Assembly: GCA_964474905.1 (NCBI GenBank)
Contig: CAYYUP010000007.1
Span: forward strand, 1 to 64,000
Source of the DNA: JADJRG01 sp964474905
GTDB taxonomy: Bacteria; Myxococcota_A; Polyangia; Nannocystales; Nannocystaceae
Reading direction: 5' to 3'
Length of the DNA: 64,000 bases
This document shows positions 55,084 to 64,000 of this stretch, one piece after another. The translations under genes and the position numbers were made by a program. The number at the start of each line of letters is the position of its first letter. Within the stretch, counting starts at the first letter, position 1. The notes beneath the pieces were generated by a model, which ran no database searches, was not told the DNA's origin, and was given only the letters and a program-made list of their open reading frames with translations.

Positions 55084-55856
55084 ATCGCCGCGATCTCGAC
55101 CCGCAAAAAATCCAGCAGGCGCTGGTCTGCATGCTCTTTGATCCGAGCTACGAGGCACTCCTGCGCACTGACCAAACGTTCGCTGAACTCTCCTCCGACG
55201 AGCGCGCACTGCTTTGTACCCTCGACCCCAGATCCCTGCGCACCGACCCGATGCGCCGACCCCGGGCGCTGCAGGCGATTCTCGAGGAGTACCCGGTCAG
55301 CGCCGCCCTCCTGGGCGTGCCGCAGGTCGACCGATTCTTTGCCTCGCCGATCTTTCGCGCGGTGATCCGAAGCCGCGGATCGATGGCGATCGGCTTCGCG
55401 AAGTTCCTCGGCACGCGTGCCCGCGGAGTCGGCATGATCGAAGCCGCGATCGCCCACACAAGACGCCCGAGGCCGCCCCAACCTGGCCTCGGGTGCAGCC
55501 CCCTTTTCATTCCCCTAATTGTGCCCAAGGGCACCCTCAACTGGTACCAGCAAGCACTCGGGCGTCTGGGCCCCACGCCCCTGCGCGCCCTTGCAGAACT
55601 CCCGGAGCCCTGGCGTAAACGACCTCCCAAAGGCGGCGCCGAGTACCTGCTGGTCGAGGGCAAAAGCGACGGTCAAGCGGCCCTCGGCGGCGCCTCTGAG
55701 GGGCTCGTGCGCCTGCTGCTCGCAGCCTCACCGCCGCGCTCCCGAGCCGAACTCGCTGCCGCCGCGCAAAAGCTCGGCGCCGAGCCTGCCGAAGCCGACG
55801 AGCTACTCGACGGACTGCTCGAAGACGAGCTGCTCGTCTTGCAACCGAACCCGTAA
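55080..55856 (+). CDS. MNIO partner protein
   Basis: 258 residues, overlapping the DUF692 stop. The N-terminal half (DPSYEALLRTD....LSSDERALLCTLDPRSLRTDPMRRPRALQAILEEYPVSAALL) is helical and resembles the partner proteins encoded beside DUF692 genes, whose role is to bind and present the substrate peptide. The middle is hydrophobic (GCSPLFIPLIVPKGTLNWYQQALG). The C-terminal part has a short helical repeat region ending LEDELLVLQPNP. I cannot assign it to DUF2063 or a TglI-type family with certainty by eye. Confidence 0.82.
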   Translation: MNRRDLDPQKIQQALVCMLFDPSYEALLRTDQTFAELSSDERALLCTLDPRSLRTDPMRRPRALQAILEEYPVSAALLGVPQVDRFFASPIFRAVIRSRGSMAIGFAKFLGTRARGVGMIEAAIAHTRRPRPPQPGLGCSPLFIPLIVPKGTLNWYQQALGRLGPTPLRALAELPEPWRKRPPKGGAEYLLVEGKSDGQAALGGASEGLVRLLLAASPPRSRAELAAAAQKLGAEPAEADELLDGLLEDELLVLQPNP

Positions 55857-55928
55857 TCGCGATTCGTCGTGACACAGTCTCTCGCTGCCAGCCAGCGGGT
55901 GCTGTACTGCACGATCATCGTTCGCAGT

Positions 55929-55951
55929 GTCTCGCCGCGTTGCAGCGAGAC
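55929..55951. other. Hairpin in intergenic region
   Basis: A 7-bp perfect stem GTCTCGC (55929-55935) / GCGAGAC (55945-55951), loop nine bases, 70 bp after the MNIO-partner stop. It has no T-tract. It may end the MNIO transcript. The rest of the 261-bp interval up to 56118 is less GC-rich than the surroundings and shows no gene I can support. Confidence 0.35.
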
Positions 55952-56117
55952 GGTGAGACTATCGTCAATTCCGTGATTCTCGACCACGCAACCCCTCAAC
56001 TTCATAATTTTGCGATCCTAAACCCGACGATTCAGCATTTCATCGACCCGAGATTCGCAAATCGTTCGGATGCGGAGAAATTCAATGGTGCAATAGTGGC
56101 GATGAAGGTGAGGCTGG

Positions 56118-56648
56118 ATGAATCACGACATTCGACGCATGAGGCTCCGTCTTTGCACGTTGTTGCCTGTATTGCTATTACTGCCCGCATTCTCTGCGTG
56201 CACAGCGAGCGGGTTTGAATGCGGCACTCCATTGGCAAGTGACCCCGCACTCACCCATACCTGCGATCTTCCCGAAGAGGTCTGTATCTGCGCGACTCGT
56301 TCCTGTGCACAACCTGAGCACCCGGCATCCGACGCAAAACATGCCTGCGAGTCGGGACTCCGTTACGTCACAGACAAGTCCTTTGTAACCGCAAATGAAC
56401 TCGCAGGAGCATGTGTTGATCCCGCTCACAAGCTCTCCGCGATCGACCAGCCCGACGGGCAGTCACGATGCCCCGGCAGCCCGCCCGTGCCCAACGACAG
56501 CGCCACAGACGGCACCTCCACCGNNNNNNNNNNNNNNNNNNNNNNNNNNNNNNNNNNNNNNNNNNNNNNNNNNNNNNNNNNNNNNNNNNNNNNNNNNNNN
56601 NNNNNNNNNNNNNNNNNNNNNNNCGGCACCTCCACCGACACAAACTAG
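56118..56648 (+). CDS. Cys-rich lipoprotein with GTST repeat linker (contains gap)
   Basis: A signal peptide with lipobox FSAC (near residue 27) is followed by a 100-residue domain with nine Cys (FECGTPL; THTCDLPEEVCICATRSCAQP; HACESG; GACVDP; RCPGS), then an Asp/Gly/Thr/Ser repeat interrupted by 100 N at 56524-56623. It ends GTSTDTN just before the next gene. The gap size and thus repeat number are unknown, though the frame after the gap matches the repeat. The pattern of Cys is typical of the disulfide-rich lipoproteins in Nannocystaceae; function unknown. It is likely cotranscribed with the 626-residue protein downstream. Confidence 0.75.
   Translation: MNHDIRRMRLRLCTLLPVLLLLPAFSACTASGFECGTPLASDPALTHTCDLPEEVCICATRSCAQPEHPASDAKHACESGLRYVTDKSFVTANELAGACVDPAHKLSAIDQPDGQSRCPGSPPVPNDSATDGTSTXXXXXXXXXXXXXXXXXXXXXXXXXXXXXXXXXXGTSTDTN
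56524..56623. other. Assembly gap (100 N) in GTST repeat
   Basis: Flanked by cggcacctccaccg on both sides; placeholder length. Confidence 0.95.
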
Positions 56649-56662
56649 AAAAGGACCTCACG

Positions 56663-58543
56663 ATGCTCACTTCACTCGCATTTTTGTCCGTCCTCAACCT
56701 CCTCGTCGCAACGTCGTCTGCCCCGCAAGAGTGCGTCTTACAACCGACACACGGAACACCACTCCTTCTCGGGGACGTCGAGAAACAGACCATCGAACTC
56801 ACGGGCAATGGCTGGTGCTACGGGGTCAACGCCACATTACTGATCAACGGCACCGACAATAGCAAACGATTCCATGTCAATGTAAAGGACAACACGGAGA
56901 CAAAGTATCTGAATAAAAATGGAGGAGGAAAGAAAAGACGGCACCGTAAACACGAACATTTTACAATGAAAACATCGTCGACACTCAGCACCACACTAGA
57001 CGCCAACCGATCGAGTTCCTCCTCCTGGAACCTCTTCAGTGACGACCTTGTCGCGACCGCGGGCGGACAGGCCACGGCCCGCCTTGTGATAGAATCGCTA
57101 CCCGTACAGGTCTCCTCGACAACAACCGTCATCTACAATGACTACCCACTCCTCACCGTGCTCGCCGCATCCAATGCCAAGCCACCGGGGGTCGCGACGA
57201 TATCCTCCGACACAACGCTCTCGAACACGGCGTTTATCAGTCTTCCGAATATGGGAAGTGTCGCCACATGGAGCGCAACGTCTGACGACGCCAATGTGAC
57301 GATTGCGCCAACTAGCGGATCCGCGGGTCCTAATCGAACAGACATCGTCCTTCGCTCCCAACAGATCATCAACTTCACGGTCCAACAAGCATCCGCAAAC
57401 CCGGTCATGGCGACACTCAAAGCGACGCGCGCCTCTAAGGAGACCTTCAGCCTCCGGGTTAAACTCGCTGATTCGGCCGAAAACAGCTCGCTGCCGCTGA
57501 ATATCGCCGATATCGTCCATGTGAAATGTCAAAAAGATGTGCGCCAATCGCACCATGTGATCATCAATAATGACGAGCTCGCTGCGGTCAGCAACTCGGT
57601 GATCAGCAACAATCTCTGTACCATCGTGATCTCCGAAGATGCGATCTCCAGGGCGCTCGCCAAACGGCATGGCATCGATGCAACACACGAGAAGTGCAAG
57701 CGAAGAAAGAACACACCGCGCTGCAAGGAGATTGGCGCCGGGGATGGCGAGTTCATCACACTCCTCGAATCAGCTGACAGGGAGAAGCTCACGAAGCTCA
57801 CGAAGCTCTACGGGCGTCAGCGGCTCACGATCTTCGTCTACTCCGATGACTCAAAGCGCGAAGCGTCGCGCCAGAGCATCTTCATCTCGGCAGACCTCAA
57901 GGGGCGCAGATCGATCCCGATCAACTTCGGCGGCGAAAAACCAGATCGAAACAAGCCCTTTCATGTAGAAATCGCCGGCCAGCCGGTGGCGAGCAAGGGT
58001 CAGCTCTCCGAACTCAAGGACTACCCCGAACGCACCTACCGAGCGACCCTGAGACCCAAGGGCGCCTTTGGGATCACTCACTGGAGTGGCAGCCTCGGCT
58101 CGAAGAGCCTCCGAGTCTTCGCGACGATCCCGGTTGACTTCGCCTCGGTGCGCTTCCCCGCAGCGGGCCTCGACCTCAAGTCCAGCAGCGACACCAGCGC
58201 GGCCCAATTCACCTCGCTCACGACCGGTCTGCTGCTCACGGTCGAGCCCTGGGACTACAGGCGAAGCACCAATATGTTCGCCATCCCCTTCCGTTTCCAG
58301 GGCGGCCTCTTGATGTCCAACTGGTACAAGGGCGTCTTTCATCCCTCGACCTACCTCGGCGGGGCGGTCACCCTGCCCCTGCTGCGGGGCACCAAGCAGC
58401 TCGACATCGACTTGGCCCTGGGCCTCGGCTGGGAGGTCGATCTGCGCAACGGCTACGATTCGTTCGGACAGCGCAATCACCTGCTCCTGACCCTGGGCAT
58501 GAACGTGCTCTCGCTCTTCGGTCCGCAGTCGGCTCCAAAGTAG
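56663..58543 (+). CDS. Large exported protein of unknown function, composite base composition
   Basis: 626 residues from ATG 56663, with AAGGA about 10 bp upstream and a signal peptide MLTSLAFLSVLNLLVATSS. The N-terminal ~380 residues are rich in Ser/Thr/Asn with a basic island (KNGGGKKRRHRKHEHF) and use AT-richer codons. The C-terminal ~200 residues return to high-GC codons and have an outer-membrane-like strand pattern (RATLRPKGAFGITHWSGSLGSKSLRVFATIPVDF; GGAVTLPLL; LDIDLALGLGWEVDLRN). It may be a passenger plus a barrel-like C-terminus of mixed origin. No enzyme motif seen. It follows the Cys-rich lipoprotein by 14 bp. Confidence 0.78.
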   Translation: MLTSLAFLSVLNLLVATSSAPQECVLQPTHGTPLLLGDVEKQTIELTGNGWCYGVNATLLINGTDNSKRFHVNVKDNTETKYLNKNGGGKKRRHRKHEHFTMKTSSTLSTTLDANRSSSSSWNLFSDDLVATAGGQATARLVIESLPVQVSSTTTVIYNDYPLLTVLAASNAKPPGVATISSDTTLSNTAFISLPNMGSVATWSATSDDANVTIAPTSGSAGPNRTDIVLRSQQIINFTVQQASANPVMATLKATRASKETFSLRVKLADSAENSSLPLNIADIVHVKCQKDVRQSHHVIINNDELAAVSNSVISNNLCTIVISEDAISRALAKRHGIDATHEKCKRRKNTPRCKEIGAGDGEFITLLESADREKLTKLTKLYGRQRLTIFVYSDDSKREASRQSIFISADLKGRRSIPINFGGEKPDRNKPFHVEIAGQPVASKGQLSELKDYPERTYRATLRPKGAFGITHWSGSLGSKSLRVFATIPVDFASVRFPAAGLDLKSSSDTSAAQFTSLTTGLLLTVEPWDYRRSTNMFAIPFRFQGGLLMSNWYKGVFHPSTYLGGAVTLPLLRGTKQLDIDLALGLGWEVDLRNGYDSFGQRNHLLLTLGMNVLSLFGPQSAPK

Positions 58544-58643
58544 GGCCGGGCAGCCGCGCTCAGCCTGCGCGACACCTGCACTTGTGCTCCGCAAAAGCTC
58601 GGGTCACACTCTCGCCGATGCGCCGCGTGCACGAGCAAAGCTG

Positions 58644-61712
<3,069 letters not shown>

Positions 61713-61752
61713 CGACTCCACACTCGCGACCAACGCCTCTCCATCGGCGCTC

Positions 61753-62643
61753 TCAAAGGCGACGCAGCAAGGCGCTCGCGAGGCGTCCCGCGGCGGCGGC
61801 ATCGTGGCGAAAGAAGAGCGACGGCTCCACCGCTTCGAGTTCGCCCAGCACCCAACACCCCTGCTCATCGCGCATCATGTCGACCCGCGCGTAGAGCAGC
61901 GGTTGATGCTCGCCACCGGCGGCCGCCACCAGGGATTTGGCCGCACGGATCTGCTCTGCGCTCACCTGGGCCGGGCGATCGCTCGCACCGTAGTCATCCT
62001 GGACCCGGTAGTCCCCCGGAACCGGGATCTTCTGCACCGCGTGGGAAAAGACCCCATCAAAGAAGATCAGGCTGGTCTCGCCCTCGGTCTCGACCCGTCG
62101 CAGGTAGGGCTGGAGCATCATGTCCTCGCGGACGAGGTGCTGATCGAGGTGAGCCTGAGCCTCCGCCAAACCGCGCTCATCAGCGGCGAAGCGCAGGGTC
62201 CCGCGGGCACAGGCGCCGACCTGCGGTTTGATAAACCCCCGACTCCAGCCGCGCTCGCGCAGCACCGCAGCGACATCGACGACGCTCGCCCGCGGCAGCC
62301 AGAGCGTCGGCACGAGCCTCGCACCGGCGGCCTCGAGTTCCCGAAGATAACGCTTATGGGTGTTCCAACGGATGATCGGCGCCGGATTAAAGAGACGAGT
62401 GAGCCCACCAATACGCTCTGCCCAGGCGATAAATTCGTCGCGGCGATCGCCGCCCTCGCCGTCATCCCAGTAGTCCCAGGTGGTGCGGATAAGGCAGGCG
62501 TCGTAGTCCCCAAAGCGCACCCCGGCGTCGTCCCAAGCGACCGTATCGACCGCCGCACCCAGACCCTGGAGAGCCGCGAGAAGCGGCACATCATCCTTCT
62601 CCCACGCGGGTAGCTGACGGCACGAGGCGATCACGATGCGCAT
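61753..62643 (-). CDS. ATP-grasp-fold ligase-like protein
   Basis: 296 residues from the ATG of MRIVIASCRQLP. Family features are DACLIRTTWDYWDD (N-terminal substrate domain), RLFNPAPIIRWNTHKRYLRELEAAG, FIKPQVGACARGTLR (ATP-grasp Lys), MMLQPYLRRVETEGETSLIFFDGVFSHAVQK, GDYRVQDDYG and the metal-binding LYARVDMM....LGELEAVEPSLFF. It is related to RimK/glutathione-synthetase-like enzymes that join a carboxylate to an amine. Many such actinobacterial and myxobacterial proteins are uncharacterised. It is convergent with the kinase gene. Confidence 0.93.
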   Translation of the reverse strand: MRIVIASCRQLPAWEKDDVPLLAALQGLGAAVDTVAWDDAGVRFGDYDACLIRTTWDYWDDGEGGDRRDEFIAWAERIGGLTRLFNPAPIIRWNTHKRYLRELEAAGARLVPTLWLPRASVVDVAAVLRERGWSRGFIKPQVGACARGTLRFAADERGLAEAQAHLDQHLVREDMMLQPYLRRVETEGETSLIFFDGVFSHAVQKIPVPGDYRVQDDYGASDRPAQVSAEQIRAAKSLVAAAGGEHQPLLYARVDMMRDEQGCWVLGELEAVEPSLFFRHDAAAAGRLASALLRRL

Positions 62644-62740
62644 GTCGCAGACAATACTCGCAGCGCCGGGAGCAGGGCACACACCAGACCCAAACTGCCC
62701 GCCCCAGCACAGGTCCGGGCAGGCCCAAAAACCTTCAAAA

Positions 62741-62772
62741 CGCCTCAAAACGCCTCAAAAACGCCTCAAAAA
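62741..62772. repeat. Three tandem copies of a 10-11 bp unit
   Basis: The unit cgcctcaaaa(a) repeats at 62741, 62751 and 62762, just upstream of the next gene, preceded by a related ttcaaaa. Its AT-rich character stands out against the surroundings. It may be a slippage-prone promoter or spacer element. Confidence 0.5.
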
Positions 62773-62838
62773 CAGCAAAACAACCTCCGTCCAGGCGAAC
62801 CCCGAGCCCCGCCCGTTCTGGAATATACTGCGCGCCCC

Positions 62839-63870
62839 GTGTCCTGGATCACCCGCGTTCTCATCGGCGTCGTCGTCGTTATCCTTCTGGCGATCGGCAC
62901 CCTCGCCTGGCTTTTTCGTTCGCAGGCAGAGGCGATCCCCGACGAGCTACCGGCGATCGATCTCGCTGTCGCCGACCCGATGAAGATCACGATCCCCGGT
63001 GGCGATATCCCCGATCTTCAGCTCGCCAATTTCAAGGACAAACGCGTCTACTTCCTCCTCGAGGATCGAGAGAGCATGCAGGCCGGCGAGAGCAAGGCAC
63101 TCAACCGCTCACTCGCCCGCTGGACGCTGGCAAGCGAGACCACCGGCTTCATGATCGGCGATGCCAAGGGCTTTGGTCTCTTCCGCAGCAAGGTCAGCGA
63201 GTTCATGGGCATGATGCGCCCAGAGATGCGCCTGCCCCTCTATATCGACTTCCAGGGGGCATTTTACGACACCTTTAAGCTGCCTCGCGGTCACAGCGGC
63301 TTTGTCCTGCTCGACGGTGGCGAGGTCCTCTACCGCCACAGCGGCCCTGCCGACGTCGCCGTCATCGACCATCTGCGGGGGCTGATGAATGCGAGCCTGC
63401 CCGAGCTGCCCTCTGCCCCTGCCTTCCAGGTCGGTGAGCTGACCAATAAGACATGCGAAGGTCGGGTCTGTCTCTTCGCCTTCCTCGACGAGCCTGTCGA
63501 CCGCACGGACGTGCCGGGCCTCGAGGGCGGCTGGAAAGGCGGGCGCGAAGAGGGTTTTGAGCGCTTCTCCAGGCCGAGCATCCGCCTCGTCGGCACCCTC
63601 GCCGGAGCCGACGAGAAAATCGATGAAGATCGGGTATCTGGCGTCATTATCGGCGATCTCAGCGGCTTTGAGTTCCGCCGCTGGAAGCTCGAGAGCGACG
63701 CCAAGACGGCCCGCGAGGCCTTTGGCCTGGGTGAGCGCGCCGCCCTTGTGGTCATCAACGCGGACGGCAAGCTCGCCTTTAAAGCCGAGGGCAAGGTCGC
63801 CTTTTGGCAACTCGGTCTGGTCGCCGATCTCATCGATGTCGACCTGGGCGAGCGCGACGGCAAACCCTAA
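62839..63870 (+). CDS. Membrane-anchored thioredoxin-fold-like protein
   Basis: 343 residues, GTG start at 62839. An N-terminal signal-anchor helix (ITRVLIGVVVVILLAIGTLAWLF) is followed by two regions that look like thioredoxin-like folds (IPDLQLANFKDKRVYFLLEDRESM... and LTNKTCEGRVCLFAFLDEPVDR...; ERAALVVINADGKLAFKAEGKVAFWQL). There is no CxxC active site; the Cys pair CEGRVC is spaced by four. It may be a redox-inactive scaffold. Its C-terminus is next to the tRNA. Family not recognised. Confidence 0.72.
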   Translation: MSWITRVLIGVVVVILLAIGTLAWLFRSQAEAIPDELPAIDLAVADPMKITIPGGDIPDLQLANFKDKRVYFLLEDRESMQAGESKALNRSLARWTLASETTGFMIGDAKGFGLFRSKVSEFMGMMRPEMRLPLYIDFQGAFYDTFKLPRGHSGFVLLDGGEVLYRHSGPADVAVIDHLRGLMNASLPELPSAPAFQVGELTNKTCEGRVCLFAFLDEPVDRTDVPGLEGGWKGGREEGFERFSRPSIRLVGTLAGADEKIDEDRVSGVIIGDLSGFEFRRWKLESDAKTAREAFGLGERAALVVINADGKLAFKAEGKVAFWQLGLVADLIDVDLGERDGKP

Positions 63871-63910
63871 CTCTCGGGTATCGACCTGTACCGGGCCCAA
63901 GTGGTCAGGA

Positions 63911-63996
63911 TGCGGGGAGAGGGATTCGAACCCTCAACACCTTTCGGCTTCCCTGGGTTTAAACCGAGGTAACTTTACCAATTTGCACACCCCCGC
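63911..63996 (-). tRNA. tRNA-Leu-like (anticodon TAA), imperfect
   Basis: 86 nt on the minus strand. The acceptor stem GCGGGGG pairs with TCCCCGC, the discriminator is A, the T-arm GAGGG-TTCGAAT-CCCTC is perfect, and a long variable arm (type II) is present, which fits Leu. The anticodon loop TTTAAAC would read TAA (codon UUA). However, the anticodon stem has one C-A mismatch and the D-stem pairs poorly, so it may be a divergent or decaying copy. CCA is not encoded. Confidence 0.7.
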
Positions 63997-64000
63997 GTAC

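Noticed and set aside
55940..56218. 92-codon frame upstream of the Cys-rich lipoprotein as possible MNIO precursor
   Set aside because: Few Cys, no leader-like features, and it overlaps the start of the lipoprotein gene in another frame.

Overview
This 64 kb window is GC-rich and densely coded, and looks like the chromosome of a Myxococcota member, most likely Nannocystaceae-like (Enhygromyxa/Plesiocystis/Nannocystis relatives). The grounds for this are large Ser/Thr kinases fused to ATPase or TPR arrays, lipoproteins with Thr/Asp/Gly/Ser low-complexity linkers, a MYXO-CTERM-like C-terminal anchor, a steroid 5-alpha-reductase homologue and many proteins of unknown function. This is inference from gene style, since no rRNA or other marker is present. 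There are five runs of exactly 100 N. Four lie inside tandem repeats, so they mark repeat arrays that failed to assemble and their true lengths are unknown.

Layout. 0-8.8 kb: a truncated PLP decarboxylase, a small membrane protein, the steroid-reductase homologue, a LysM-murein endopeptidase, a MoxR-type AAA ATPase overlapping a 685-residue unknown protein, homoserine kinase and a DsbA-like lipoprotein. 8.8-14.2 kb: etfBA with a strong terminator, then two translationally coupled, degenerate histidine-kinase-like membrane proteins. 14.3-20.2 kb: an M23-like lipoprotein, an O-methyltransferase, a repeat-rich surface protein coupled to a beta-barrel-like protein, and a broken nucleotidyltransferase. 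20.3-27.4 kb: an RND efflux pair, ABC permease(s) interrupted by a gap, and thpR. 27.4-31.1 kb: a RegA/RegB-type redox two-component pair, next to a small Cys-rich lipoprotein and, on the opposite strand, a CxxCH protein with an outer-membrane-like partner. 31.1-41.3 kb: endonuclease III with a Lys/Thr repeat tail, a lipoprotein, a 1227-residue kinase-ATPase followed by an ECF sigma factor, an HU-like protein, sthA and small membrane proteins.

41.4-47.1 kb holds what I consider the most interesting locus. A short ORF ending in perfect His-Gly-Ser repeats is followed 18 bp later by a radical SAM enzyme. This faces a three-gene cluster on the other strand: a second radical SAM enzyme, a DNA methyltransferase and a RetSat-like oxidoreductase. 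It reads like a ribosomally made, radical-SAM-modified repeat peptide, reminiscent of the His-Xaa-Ser (Hxs) systems but with only some of their expected parts.

47.2-64 kb: an M50B-like membrane protease, a lipoprotein of tandem repeat domains, a nucleic-acid repair pair (RNA ligase plus HD-polynucleotide kinase), aat, an RRM protein, a DUF692/MNIO enzyme with its usual partner, a compositionally distinct lipoprotein/surface-protein pair, a kinase-TPR protein, an ATP-grasp enzyme, a thioredoxin-fold-like membrane protein and a Leu-type tRNA at the right edge.
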